Assembly (NCBI GenBank): GCA_947623455.1
Contig: OX392535.1
Span: 40,262,688-40,326,687, forward strand
Origin: Mimachlamys varia
Taxonomy: Eukaryota > Mollusca > Bivalvia > Pectinida > Pectinidae
Length of the DNA: 64,000 bases
Direction of reading: 5' to 3'
The notes under the pieces are model-generated. The model worked only from the letters and a program-made list of their open reading frames with translations, had not been told where the DNA came from and searched no databases. Of the stretch, positions 11,931 through 22,851 are shown one piece after another. The stretch's first letter is position 1, and the number at the start of each line of letters is the position of its first letter. A program made the translations under genes and the position numbers.

Positions 11931-12785
11931 TATAACTAAACGTGATGGATTTCGGAAATGCTCTGTTTCAATATGATTGAGCAGTAAACACACTGAACCC
12001 TGAAGTTGACATAAAAGTAGTTAAGTGACACATTCAAAATCTGTACCAATCCGCGAAATCCTTACTAATGCTTAATTCACACGCAGTAATCGTTTTCTGA
12101 GCTTAAGAAGGTTTTTGTAAATAAAACCGACCATTTCCCGCTCAAAGGTCGCGTGTACCTCTGCGAACCCAATACGAAGATGTAGGTCTGAAATAAGCAT
12201 CCGTTTTCTTGCTTCTCTGATACCGTTTGTGCTGCACACAAACATACATTGTACAACATTGTATGTACAATATGTGTTATTCCTGACGCTCGTTCAAGCC
12301 AGATCGATATTCACTGGCGGGAACAATTGTATATAAAGGATCATGTTATCTATATAGATAAGACTGCTATTGTAAAACGCTTTGTTCGATATGAGATCTT
12401 TGACAATGTTTTTCTCATTAGTAAACGTGTGTATAACGATGATAAAATTTCAGCAGACTGGCGAAATATACGTTAAAGCTTGTTTTTATCCCTCTGTCAA
12501 TTATATTCCTCCAAATCTTTCTGAAGAAACTGGACTTGAATATGTTGACGAATGCATATAATCCTCTCGTCTGTAGCTTGAATGGACATCACAGTATTCG
12601 TATTTTTTTGAAAATGTAAAACAAAAACGTATATATACATGTATAAATAAATGAAAATGCATGTATAAATCAGCTTTCCCATCCTTTTTTCGATGTTTGT
12701 TTTAGCATCTTGTGGAATCGAATCATATTTTTTATTACCACTTTCAATTTGTGTCTCAACTGTGAAAACAATGGGACAGCATATA
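11931..12785. other. Intergenic stretch, no gene seen
   Basis: Short frames at 12077-12259, 12249-12476 and 12497-12805 overlap on opposite strands and show no motif. They are probably chance openings. Confidence 0.5.
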
Positions 12786-13215
12786 AGGTGGCATTCTGCT
12801 ACCACTAGCCCTCCATCACTAGATGGTTTGGTTTGGTTAATTTTGTTTTACGTCCTATTAACAGCCATGGTCATTTAAGGACGTGCCATGTTTTTGAGGT
12901 GGAGGAAAGCCGGAGTACCAAGAGGAAGACCACCGACCTACGGTCTGTACCTGGTAACTGCCCCACGTTGGTTTCGAACTCGCAACCCACAGGTGAAGGG
13001 CTTGTGATAGAATGTCGTATCACCTTAACCAATCCGTCACCGCGGCCCCTAATTGGGTCGTAGGTTCGAAACCTACATGGGGTAGTCACTAGCTACTGGC
13101 CGTCAGTCGGTAGTTTTTCTCCTTGAACTCCAGCTTTCCTTCACTTGTTTAATATGGCACGTCATTTAATGACCATAACTGTTACATAATGTTAAATAAC
13201 ATAAAACACAAAACC
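12786..13215 (+). repeat. tRNA-derived SINE split by a second SINE
   Basis: The plus-strand SINE has its head piece at 12786-12822 (TCTGCTACCACTAGCCCTCC) and resumes at about 13050 with GGGTCGTAGGTTCGAAACC, the B-box region. In intact copies these two pieces are adjacent. The rest runs through the conserved body to a tail near 13200 with CAAAACCAAAC. The intervening 12823-13049 is a minus-strand SINE of the same family. The frame spanning 12833-13063 lies wholly inside this and is not a gene. Confidence 0.75.
12823..13049 (-). repeat. tRNA-derived SINE inserted inside another SINE
   Basis: A nearly full-length minus-strand copy. Its tail is at the left (ACGTCCTATTAACAG), its body has AAGGACGTGCC and GGAAAGCCGGAGTACC, its B-box reads TTTCGAACTCGCAACCC and its A-box end is CCGCGGCCCC at the right. 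It splits a plus-strand copy at the position equivalent to CCTCCACCTC/TGGGTTGCG in intact elements. No clean target duplication was resolved. Confidence 0.85.
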
Positions 13216-13799
13216 AAACTCCATACAATGCCATATACCAAACTCGTTCCCGAATGCATATTCTTTCTCTTTCTTCGATTTCCTTTTTTGGTTTCACTAA
13301 ATGTCATCATGTATTTTTTATAATGAACATTTTCCCCTGGGATTTCACACTCTTATTTCCTGAAGGTACTTAACATCTCAATCATGATTAAATCTCCAAT
13401 AATTTCAGCACAACCATGTCAGCGTGCCCGAGAATAACTCTCAATGAACTTATAATGTGCAAGTTGCTTAAATTTTGGGACCTTTGCGCAAACATATTGG
13501 ATTTTGTGTCACAAGACTCTTGCCTTACAACAAACGTTTGTCCATATGAATATATCAACCTTAATATTTTTTATTAACATCTTGCATTGGTAATTGATGT
13601 CATTTTTAGCAAGATAACAAAGGTGAAATATCTGGCCTGCAAATCCACAAATTTACTTTTTTCACTACATAAATAGACCAGTATTATTTTATATTTGTAT
13701 TTCCACTGTAAGTAATTACATTAAAAATGGAATGACGTTACACTGTTTCAATGATTTTCATAGCATAAGTAATCTTTTTCTTGAAGAATGATTAGCACA
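13216..13799. other. Intergenic stretch, no gene seen
   Basis: AT-rich with no repeat shared with the rest of the window and no useful frame. Confidence 0.5.
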
Positions 13800-14080
13800 T
13801 GGGCAATAAACGAAAACGGGAAAGAGTACATGAGAATAAGAAAAGTTGTTCCTGAAGAATAAGCGTCTTCAGCGACATCGCAGAATCCGCCATATAGATC
13901 TAGGTCACATCCAAGTAAGCATCAAGTTCTCAAAATGAGAACCCAGTCATCATTGTCAATCACAACAAGTAAGCACACTAATTAGCAAACTCAAAAACGT
14001 CCATCTTCATATCACATGAAGATACAGAATATTGCTCGATGATATCAAGATGGCGACAGCGATACCTTCATATATTTGCC
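13800..14080 (+). repeat. Dispersed module at the 5' side of a LINE
   Basis: Contains GAGAATAAG, TTCCTGAAGAATAAGCGTC, CACATCCAAGTAAGCAT, TTCTCAAAATGAGAACC, CAATCACAACAAGTAAGC and CAGATGG-like landmarks up to ATGGCGACAGCGATACC. It runs directly into the LINE endonuclease region. The minus-strand copy at 25801-26200 is very similar over this whole length, so the two loci derive from one LINE subfamily. Confidence 0.75.
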
Positions 14081-14562
14081 TGAAGCATTTGTTTTCTTGC
14101 TTTCCTACAGGCTAGTGTTAATCCTGGTCTTACTCTTGGTAGGGGACATACATACTAATCCAAGACCAGAGGACAGTTTTTCCTCGTTAACAAATCATAC
14201 TCCGACAGTGTATCTTCCTCCTTTTCTGACGACAACTCATTAAAAAAAATGCACGTGAATATCCGCAGCGTTAGAAATAAAATTGATTTATTTGAAAGTT
14301 TTACCGATGACAGATATATTGTGCTTGACAGAAATTCATCTTGGCCCTTCTATCCCTGATTCTGATCTCCTTCTTCCTTACTTTTCAACAATATACAAAA
14401 AAAGACAGAAACGCTTTTGATTGAGTTGTTATGATTTGTTCGTCTAAAGACCTACTGGCTAAATGAAGACTTCATATACAATCAGCAAATGAAGTAATAA
14501 TAAATTTGATGTTCATTTGTAATAAGAATTATCGTTTATATTTATAAACAAACCACCGTGGC
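14081..14562 (+). pseudogene. LINE ORF2 N-terminus (endonuclease), broken
   Basis: Around 14118-14170 a frame reads LILVLLLVGDIHTNPRPEDSF, matching the GDIxxNPGP segment that precedes the endonuclease in CR1/L2-like LINEs. A second frame from about 14250 reads MHVNIRSVRNKIDLFESF, the xxNIRSLxxKxxxL start of the apurinic-type endonuclease, and later blocks end in IYxxKPPW near 14558. Frameshifts and stops separate them. The copy at 25380-25800 is near-identical and slightly less broken: it reads DILCLTEIHLGPSIPDSDLLLP. At this locus the coding part stops abruptly at ACCACCGTGGC and continues as a palindrome. Confidence 0.8.
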
Positions 14563-14698
14563 AAAAAAAACTTATAACCAAACTACAGTGGCAAAAAAAC
14601 CCTTAAAAACTAGGTATCCAGGTGAGACAGTTCTCACCTGGATACCTAGTTTTTAAGGGGTTTTTTTGCCACTGTAGTTTGGTTATAAGTTTTTTTTT
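14563..14698. repeat. Near-perfect palindrome, about 57-bp arms
   Basis: The left arm is 14571-14626 and the right arm is 14633-14689, with a 6-bp spacer. They are reverse complements apart from one extra G in the right arm, and A and T runs extend the pairing outward. Each arm contains GCCACTGTAGTTTGGTTATA in one orientation, a copy of the unit arrayed at 25121-25379, and the CTGGATACCTAGTTTTTAAG segment, which is also close to the left edge of that array. Confidence 0.95.
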
Positions 14699-14774
14699 AA
14701 GTATAGGCATTCTCAATGACAATAAGTAGACATACTGATAAGCACATACTTTGTACAAGAATACATAATATGTT

Positions 14775-15062
14775 TTAATGAGACCAAGATTTTAGGAGGC
14801 ATTTTAGGAGTCTAGTGGTAAGATGTCGAGCTCGTGATCGAAGGGTTCGTCCCGGCCACGGCACATGTGTTGTATCCTTTAGCAAGATACTTTACTCCTC
14901 TTGTTCGAGTCTACTTAACTATCAATGGGTACGTGGTTGGGCAGTGCTAGACTTTGTAGAAGTTAGCTAGAGCGCCGAGATGGCAGCACCGGTTGTATGC
15001 TCCCCATGGAGTTGAGAACGATATATGCTGGTTGCTAAGAACCTCGAGTTAGTATTATTATT
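14775..15062 (+). repeat. tRNA-derived SINE, second family
   Basis: The head has TAGTGGTAAGATGTCGAGC as an A-box-like segment, then GATCGAAGGGTTCGTCCCGG as a B-box-like segment. The body follows with CACGGCACATGTGTTG, CTTTAGCAAGATACTTTAC, ATGGGTACGTGGTTGGGCAG and GCTCCCCATGGAGTTGAGAA, then ends in a (TTA)n run. The A and B boxes are about 30 bp apart, as in tRNA-derived SINEs. The 3' continuation at 15063-15335 is repeated. Confidence 0.8.
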
Positions 15063-15335
15063 ATTATTATTAAGGCTATCATAAAACTTTCTCATAGTCG
15101 TCATCAATCTTTGAGGCGACTTTCAGATTGTGATAAAGCGGTATATACAGTGTAAGAATCTTGAATTATTATTTTATTATTAGTATTATGTCGATCATAA
15201 AACTTTCTCATAGTCTTCATCCATATTTAAGGTGACTTTCAGGGTGTGATAAAGCGGTATATAGGAACCTCGAGTTAGTATTATTATTATTAGTATTAAG
15301 GCGATCATAAAACTTTCTCATAGGCTTCATCGGTC
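15063..15335 (+). repeat. SINE tail, triplicated
   Basis: Three direct copies of a tail segment begin at about 15065, 15190 and 15300. Each contains ATCATAAAACTTTCTCATAG, a TTTCAG..GTGATAAAGCGGTATAT part (first two copies) and a (TTA)n end. The CGGTATAT and ATTATTATT end resembles the 3' end of the LINE at 28376-29195 (GCGCTATATAAATG then ATTATTATT). Confidence 0.8.
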
Positions 15336-17006
15336 TACATCTCTCGAATCCCTGTCTCATAAGTTTGTTCGTAAGCAGCCGACATGCATCTGTCACAAAA
15401 ATTAAACGTCCGGGATAGTTACAGTCACGTTTATAATGCAACTATAGCGTTCATATCAGCATGCAACTTGAGAAAGTGTTATTCATTTCGTATATCGTTA
15501 AAACATAAATTTACACATACAGATTGTGATGTCTGTGATGACGTCTTTTTAAGGTATTGCATAATGTTGTCACGTGATAACTCAAATAGTCAATATGGAT
15601 AACATAGTCAATTTTGAAATCCTCTGTACTCTAAGATGGTCAATTAAATGAACATACATTACCTTGCAAAGTTGCTGATTTGTTGTTTAAATGTTTTGAG
15701 CCATTGCTTACTTGATTGTCCAATCATACCTCTCTAGAACTGTTGATAGGCCAACAACGTAAGAAATGGTCAGATGCTGAAGTTTGTATCTAATTTGTCA
15801 TTTGCAGTGGTAGACAATCTGATTAAAATACATATCCTTTTTCTCTCTCCGTTTTAAAAGGATCTGATGTCCAACATCCCATCAGAGGTCACGTTCAGAT
15901 GACCTTTGTCGCCTCTTTACTTTACTTAACACTAAAATAATTTTCTAATGACTTGTCATCTTGCAGCAAGTCATTTCGTCACATTATTTTACATGAACTT
16001 TTTGGTGACGAAATGACTAAACGGACAAATGCGATTATGCAAGCTTTGTCGCCTCAAAATATCACTGTCAAGATTCTGACAGTAGTAATTTGATTTGCTA
16101 ATGCAAAAGGCCTTCGGGACATGACCCCTTATTGTATTTTTTCAGATCTTGCAGTGGTAGACATATTTCTAAAATAAAATGAAGTAAAATGAAGTAATTA
16201 TATTTTGATATTAATTGGCATTAAGAACTTATAAAAATCACTCATCGAAACTTAATAAATTAATCACCTATTATATACAAAACATCTTATTTATGTTTTT
16301 GCAGCAGTATCTTTTTAAATTAAGAATTAGTCATAAAATAATTCTATAGTGAATTACAAAGTTTTATATTTTTCTAGAAAAGTATATTTTAAGCAATTGA
16401 TTTTAATTAATAATCAAAAATCGTATAATAGTTACATTATTTATTACACAATTCAATATTTCTGATTAAAAAAAAAGTATCTTGAAGATAATTGTATGAT
16501 AAATGTTTGTAATACTTGTGCCTGAGTACCAACAGGTACATATATCTTTTACAGGTAAATTTACCTGTTTGAACTGAGACTACTTTAAGGAAAAGACTAT
16601 AACCCCTATCACAACAAACTACCCTGTAGGCAATTTAAAAATGTTGGCGTTCAGAGATACACCCGTATTGCCTACCAATTGTAACGTTTCAGTTCGAAAC
16701 TCCTGGTTATATTAGAGCGTCACTGATTGGCTAACTCTGCAACAGACTGTAAACTTGATATCCTTTGTTTGGTATCAAATCACTGCAGACATGTAGGGTG
16801 ACACTTTCGAACCTTTTCGAACAAAATATCGAAAAAATGCAATGAAATAATTTTACAAAAAGTGGATGTCTATTTACAAAACCAATATACATTGTATACA
16901 TTGAGATCAGTGATTATAATACAACATACAATTTATTTATCAAATAATAATAGTGATGAGTGTCAAATTTGCATCTGTTCAGTTGAGAGACGTTTATTAT
17001 AAGACC
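15336..17006. other. AT-rich intergenic stretch, no gene seen
   Basis: Short opposite frames at 15217-15441 and 15384-15602 have no motif. Short near-repeats of CAAGTCATTTCGTCAC appear at 15966-16017. The segment from 16140 to 16500 is strongly AT-rich. Confidence 0.5.
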
Positions 17007-17151
17007 CCTTCATGACCAGGTGTTAAAGGAAGGGACATTTCATCCGAGGGGTTTCAAATTTGGTAAAACCCGAGGCTCTGCCGAATGTTTTGCAAAAATT
17101 TGAAAACCCCGAGTGTGGAATTTCCCTATCTTAAACCTTTGGTCATGAAAG
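17007..17151. mobile_element. Fold-back MITE-like element
   Basis: The left end TTCATGACCAGGTGTTAAAG and the right end CTTAAACCTTTGGTCATGAA are inverted complements. Inner segments also pair (GGACATTTCATCCGAGGGG against CCCCGAGTGTGGAATTTCC). The whole ~145 bp can fold into one long imperfect hairpin. No transposase is present and no target duplication was resolved. Confidence 0.8.
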
Positions 17152-18569
17152 AGTATTTTTCTGTCATTCCAACTACTTGAATAAGCTCAGCAACCATGAA
17201 AATACGTTATACTGGCCACCATTTTGAAAATATCAACTTTTCCCTTGATTTTATTTTTGACGAAAACGAATAAGATAGCGATATTAAGCATACCCCATAT
17301 TTGCAAAGAATGTTTGCACATAAAATATAATCGCAGCTTTTTAATGCTAACTAATGTTTGCGGTTAAAATTTTGTGAAAGAATTTAATTACATCACGTCG
17401 CCTTTTTTTCGTTTCAGCATCAGAGTTTACCGTACTGGTGACGTCAGGTCATTGATGAGCCATTATGACGTCACGATAGAGTTTTCTTACAGATATTTCT
17501 TACATGTATATGGACAAACTTTATCCACCATATCAGAATATGAGAGAAATTACTTTCTACAATATTTATATGCTGTATGTTTTGGTCATTGACGAAAATA
17601 ACATTTAGTTTTGCATGACACTTGTGACGTCACCGCTGCATACTGATACACCACAATGACGTAACACAGGACCTATATCTTCACGTCTGCCGTGATGCAG
17701 ACCTCGATGTAATTTATTGTGTTGATATGAATAAAAGTTAAACACATCTGGTCTGATTTATAAGCTACATGTAAAAGAATTGGCTTTAAGTATTTGATTA
17801 AAGCACGGACTAAGATAGCATCTAATCTAAGTCCATGATAAAAGTGAACAATATTTCTGCATGCTAAATTTTTAAATTGGAAATTTATTTTGTTCTATTT
17901 TACATAAACCAAAACGGATGTTTGCATTTTCCCACGAATACTCAGGCTTCAAAAAAGAAAAAAAAAGAAGAAAAAAATGAAATATAAGAAATGAAATAAT
18001 ATTTTTCAACATCTTTGAGGTCATAAATATAACAACATCGGCTTTCTGAACGTATCCAATGACTCGTAAACGATGACGTGATTCATGGAACATGCCAGGA
18101 AAGCAAATGATGGTATGACCTCATCCATATTGAAAACATTTATTTCATTTCTTATAGTTTACATTCTTAATGTGTTTAGTACAGTGTATGTGAACTGTAT
18201 TTGTATGTGTTTCACACGATTCGAGAGACCATGGGTTAGCTAAACATAAATACAGATCCGGGTTCATAACTCAATTTCTTGCTTTTGTTGTGAAGCTTTA
18301 GATATTTTCTTAGCGCGGAGGTGTAATCTCACACGTAAAAATATCCATATTTTAAAATCAAATAATATATATCGAATGACAAGGCGTTATGCGGCTGTAA
18401 ACTATTGCTTTTGTAGCGCTTATTTTCGGATATGTTCATTGAACAGTGGTGTGATCTTCACAATCTAACTAACCTTAGCCTACCTAAGATATCATTGTTT
18501 TTTTTAAATCATTATGATACATTGTAAATTATGTTGTTGTGCAGTTAGCTTTTCTTATAGTAATATTTA
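17152..18569. other. Intergenic stretch, no gene seen
   Basis: The frame at 17374-17592 and the minus frame at 17872-18093 have no recognisable motif. Several GACGTCA-like sites occur at 17440-17475 and 17624-17665, but no promoter structure is visible. Confidence 0.45.
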
Positions 18570-18975
18570 CATTTTGTGTTGCCTTTGCCTATATATGTAA
18601 GCCAAAATGTAGTATATCACACTGTATACTACAATTTGCAATCCACATCACATGACGTTATTTCTGCCGCCATGTACGACTTCGTAATATCAAAGTTTTG
18701 CACTCCGCCTCTGATAACATGTATAATGGCTTTCAATCAATCGCTTAAATGACACCAATTTAAGTCAGGCCATAATGACGTCATGGCTGGCGCCATGTTG
18801 GACTACGTTACGTCAACGCTTTGCACTCAACCTCAGATAACATGTATAATGACTTTGAGTCAATAGCTCAGATGACGTTGATTTAAATAAGGTTCTACCA
18901 GTTAAGAAACACACACGGAAAAAGGGAGAATGTTTACCGACTATATCCCGAAGAAATAGACACAGACATATTTTG
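18570..18975 (+). repeat. Dispersed repeat with internal ~120-bp duplication, copy 1
   Basis: Matches 47958-48385 closely from CCTTTGCCTATATAT through GTATATCACACTGTATACTAC to CACACGGAAAA and GAAATAGACACAGACATATT. Inside there are two direct units of about 120 bp, each with a CATGACGT or GACGTCA site, a GCCATGT..GACT segment, CTTTGCACTC, GATAACATGTATAATG and GATTTAAAT-like end. No open frame crosses it. Confidence 0.85.
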
Positions 18976-19238
18976 AAATTATCCGTAATGTAAATATAAG
19001 CATTAAACTGTTACCAGATGTGGTAATACTTAAATATCGCTTTGTCGTACACTCTATTTGAGACCATTTCAGTGCACTAGGGTAAACTTAGTGTAACTAA
19101 GCTATCAACATTGTACAAAAAAAAGGCCCCAAATTACGTTTGTATATCATTTCTGAAGTAAACTCCACCATGAAGGCAACAACAAACTAGCGAATCACTA
19201 TAAGCGTTCTCTGTAATACTGTTATGTTCCTTTGAACG

Positions 19239-19526
19239 ATGACCCTTAGACACTACTTGTTCTACCGCACAGAAAACTTGCTAGACCGATATAATACACT
19301 AGAAAATGGCGTGGACTTGGATAAGGACAGCGAAAAAAGACCCGTTTTTTATAATCGACAGATGATGAACACAATGAGGATGCAATATTATGAAGACGAA
19401 GCAGATGCGCCTTTCTCTCGCAACACCACTCTATGGTGTATTCCTCAACAATATATTACATTTTTTTTGTATAACAGGCAAATAGAAAATGGTTTGAATG
19501 CTGGGGAATATCTAATAGTAAGGTAG
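19239..19526 (+). CDS. Unassigned short frame, possible exon
   Basis: This 95-codon frame is not recognised. Its first 65 residues are hydrophilic and look protein-like (for example ENLLDRYNTLENGVDLDKD, and MNTMRMQYYEDEADAPFSR at about 43-61), unlike the low-complexity frames elsewhere. The last 30 residues cross a T-run and look non-coding. An AG at 19247-19249 and a GT near 19437 could mark splice sites. It has no neighbour gene, and no domain, signal peptide or membrane segment was seen. It could equally be a chance frame or part of an unrecognised repeat. Confidence 0.2.
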   Translation: MTLRHYLFYRTENLLDRYNTLENGVDLDKDSEKRPVFYNRQMMNTMRMQYYEDEADAPFSRNTTLWCIPQQYITFFLYNRQIENGLNAGEYLIVR

Positions 19527-19844
19527 TATATCTGTCGTAGTCTGTTTTATATTATGTCGCCGAATTTTATATAACCGGATGAGGATTTTATTTGAGTTTT
19601 TTGCATTTTTTGGTGATAAAGCAACAGAAAAATACATCGTAATACCATAAATGATAAATTTGAATAATTTAAAGATGAACTGATATCAGCAGTATTGAAG
19701 ATGAATTCCTTATTTTTGCATGGTTGACGACTGGATTTCAGAGTTTTTCAGAATCACACAAAAAAATCACTGAAGTGTTACATATAGGCATATTGGGTCT
19801 TTAATATAATTATGTAAAGCGAACATACATAAATAGATGTTACA
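19527..19844. other. Intergenic stretch, no gene seen
   Basis: The segment AACTGATATCAGCAGTATTGAAGATG near 19678 resembles GACTGATATCAGCAATATCAAAGATG near 22923, on the far side of the Penelope-like element. Otherwise nothing was recognised. Confidence 0.45.
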
Positions 19845-19931
19845 CAACAGGTCACACGACTAGTGGTTATTCGATATGGAATTTATTTCACTCGAGTTAA
19901 TTATTTTTTCCACGAGTCGTGTGACTTGTTT
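19845..19931. repeat. Inverted repeat with 20-bp arms
   Basis: AACAGGTCACACGACTAGTGG on the left is the near-exact reverse complement of CCACGAGTCGTGTGACTTGTT on the right, with about 45 bp between. This is compatible with a small fold-back MITE or its remnant. Confidence 0.8.
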
Positions 19932-20538
19932 CTACCACAATACTCTACACAATAAGTCGCAGTGGTAGTGTTGTTTTCTGTGACCACAGAAGATATTTGC
20001 GCGAAAACACATCATCTCGTATATATTCCTGCCAAATTGTGACGACGTCAACAATCGATGACATTGTAAATAATCAATCAAGTGACGTTGTTCCGGTCAA
20101 AGTTATTCATTTCATCCAATCAAAATGCGTTTAGAGATTATTCCACGTGTGGTATAAACAAAATGTTATTCAACAGTTGTAATGAGTCTACACACGTTTA
20201 ACTCTACTCGAATAACACGTTTATACTCGTTAGCGAATTCTAAACACGTGGATATTGTTTCCTGTTCTTGAGCGATACAAAATGGCTTTTCAGACGTTTA
20301 AGATGTGACGTAAGTACTTTAATTATTAACACTAAGAAATTTAAGGGCGGTAGGGTATGACCTATTCGTGAGCATGAGTGTTCGTGGATGGCCCAAGGGA
20401 TGGCATGCTGGTTTTTTCACCAAGGCAGTCGGAGTCCAGTTTCATGTTCGGATGTGAAAAAGGTCTAGGATCATATGCCTGATCTATTGGATTTTCATTA
20501 AATGCCCAATATACGTAGCTTTCGAAGCGAAAATTAAG
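19932..20538. other. Intergenic stretch left of the Penelope-like element
   Basis: CACGTG-like motifs recur (20144, 20192, 20246) but no gene, promoter or repeat family could be assigned. Confidence 0.45.
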
Positions 20539-20551
20539 CCTAATAACTTTT

Positions 20552-20674
20552 TATATACTGAGATTGGTTTTTGTTTGTACACAAACAGGAATTGAAAACT
20601 TAATTTGCGAGCTTTCGAAAACGTCTGTTTCCTTTGTCAAGCAAAGAGTACAATAGCCGAGTGTCAGTGTTCTG
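20552..20674 (+). repeat. Penelope-like terminal repeat, left, inverted
   Basis: Reverse complement of 22729-22851 with only a few mismatches. It includes ACTGAGATTGGTTTTTGTTT, GCGAGCTTTCGAAAACG and TTGTCAAGCAAAGAGTACAA. It lies immediately downstream of the endonuclease part. Confidence 0.95.
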
Positions 20675-20689
20675 ACCTCTGAAATCAGC

Positions 20690-22744
20690 TCAATACCCAA
20701 AATAGGGCGAGTTGGAGAAGTCAGCTGTCAAAAACGTAGCGCGACATTTCGTCCAAATGTTCTCTAGTACTACAGGTAGACAGAGGGACGGGTAAGATGT
20801 TAACCCATTCCACCCCTTATTGGATGTTAAAATAGGGTCATAAAGATGACTCAACTGGTGTCCCCCGTCGTCTCTTTTCATTGATTCCCCTTCCTTCCTA
20901 ATCCATATGGATTCTTTAATTTTCCTCATTCTCCAGTTTTCCTCCCTTTCCAACACTTTGGAGTTGTTCCAGTCAATGATATGGTTGTGTATGTTGACAT
21001 GGTCTGTGATAGCTGATTTGTTATATTGTTTTTCTGATGTTTTTCTAGTATGCCTGTTGTAGACTTGCTGTTCCATGTCTTCCACGTCCTTTTGATGTTC
21101 TTTAAGACGCGTTACAAATTTCCGACCAGTTTCACCTATGTATGTGTGGTTGCAGCTGTTACATGGAATTTGGTAAACCACTCCAGTCTTGTCTTCCTAC
21201 TGCACTTTATCCTTCGGATGTACTAGGAGTTGTTTGATGGTATTGTGCGGTCGCATAAGTGTGCTGATGTGATGTTTGCGGAGCACTCTTGAAATTGCTT
21301 CCGACCCTCCCCTTATATATGGAATAGTGACCATGCCATTGGTTTTTCTCTCTTTGGTGTTACCTTTCTTTTTCTTGTTGACGTTTATTTTGCTTTTGTC
21401 TTCAATTTGTTTTTCAACTCTCTCATCGACCATTCTGGGTACCCACATGTTTTCAGGGCTTGTCTGATATGCTTCTTTTCTTTTTCGACGTCTTCCATTT
21501 CAGTGACGATGTTATTGCATCTGTCCAGGAGAGTACGTACTACCCCTAATTTCTGGTGCAATGGATGGTGTGAATTGAAATTGAGGTATTGGTCTGTGTG
21601 CGTGTTTTTTCTGCAAACAAGCAGTTTGATGGAGCCATTAACCTTTCTCACTATTAGAGTGTCCAAGAAGGGAATTTTCCCTTCTGCCTCTTCTTCTGAA
21701 GTAAATTTTATGGAGTTTGTGTCATCTACCTGGTATAGATGGGTTGTTAGATTGTTTACCTCACCTTTCTTGACCACTTCCAAGATATCGTCAACGTATC
21801 TTTTCCATAGCTTTGGACAACACTCCATCGGAGCAGTCGTGATGGCTTTCTGCTCCAGATGCTCCATAAAAAGGTTCGCAACAATGGGTGATACTGGACT
21901 TCCCATTGCTGCACCGAGCTTCTGTTGGTAAATAGCACCCCTGAATGAGAAATACGTGGTGTTCAGTATAAACTCCAACAACTCTATGATGTTGTCAACT
22001 GAAAGGCTTGTTCTCTTTTTCAGGGTTTTGTCTCCGTTGAGTTTTTCTCTTATGACTTTGACCGCTTCATCCACTGGTGTATTGGTAAAGAGGGACACAA
22101 CGTCATGTGAGTTGAAAATGTCATCCTCTTCCACCATGATGTCAGCCAGCTCTAGTGCCAACTCTTTGGAGTTTTTCACATGGTGGTCTGTTTTCCCCAC
22201 CAGCGGACCAAGAATGTCTGCAAGCCATCTTGATACACTGTACCCAATGGAGCCAGTGTAATCCACAATAGGTCTTAATGGATAACCTGGCTTGTTGATC
22301 TTCGGCGTACAGTAAATTCGGGGTGTGCTTTCTGAAGTTGGGTAGTCCTTCCTGTATTGTACTTCACTGATAGTGCCCTCGTTCCTGATCTTAGTGATAA
22401 TCGCTATCAGTTTTCGTTTGTAGGTTGGTGTTGGATCTTTTTTCAGCACCTCGTATGTCTTGTTGTCACTAAGCATGGCGGTTATCTTTTTCTCATATTC
22501 TGCTTTACCCATAGAAACAGTTGCTCTACCCTTATCTGCTGGTAAAATCATTATGGACTTTTCTTTCCTCGATGTCTCAAGTCCCTTTCTTTCAGCCTTA
22601 TCAAGATTGTCCTTGGTTAGTTTGGCTCTTTTTAGGACCCCAATGACCTCTGATCTCGTTTGCTCTGCCTCAGCGTGTGGGAGTTTAGACACAGCAATGT
22701 CAGTTGCTGCTACAAATTCCTCGATGGGCAGAACACTGACACTC
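20690..22744 (-). pseudogene. Penelope-like reverse transcriptase / GIY-YIG endonuclease
   Basis: This encodes the single protein of a Penelope-like element, which reverse-transcribes its RNA and cuts DNA with a GIY-YIG nuclease. The frame opens at about 22744 with VLPIEEFVAATDIAV before the first methionine at 22692. Counting from that methionine: PADKGRATV at 51-59, YCTPKINKPGYPLRPIV at 127-143, DVVSLFTNTPVDEA at 197-210 (catalytic aspartate block), KLGAAMGSPVSPIVANLFME at 258-277, and YVDD at 299-302 (catalytic). IPFLDTLI and the QYLNFNSHHP segment follow. A frameshift near 21430-21448, after CGYPEW, moves the protein to a second frame (VTIPYIRGGSEAISRVL), which meets a TAG at 21197-21199. 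The same frame then continues with VYQIPCNSCNHTYIGETGRK, the CxxC-linked GIY-YIG core. Without these two lesions the region would be nearly full length for the family. Confidence 0.93.
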
Positions 22745-22851
22745 GGCTATTGTACTCTTTGCTTGACAAAGGAAACAGACGTTTTCGAAAGCTCGCAAAT
22801 TAAGTTTTCAATTACTGTTTGTGTACAAACAAAAACCAATCTCAGTATATA
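22729..22851 (-). repeat. Penelope-like terminal repeat, right, inverted
   Basis: Partner of 20552-20674. The coding frame opens inside or right at its inner edge, as is usual for Penelope-like elements, whose long repeats overlap the start of the reading frame. A CTGATGA at 22866 in the outer tail lacks the other hammerhead parts. Confidence 0.95.

Noticed and set aside
12833..13089. Overlapping plus and minus frames as a small protein
   Set aside because: Both lie inside nested tRNA-derived SINEs; the RFEPTF-type residues come from the B-box.
21407..22545. Plus-strand frames opposite the Penelope-like coding region
   Set aside because: They are shadows of the minus-strand reverse transcriptase, which has all family motifs.
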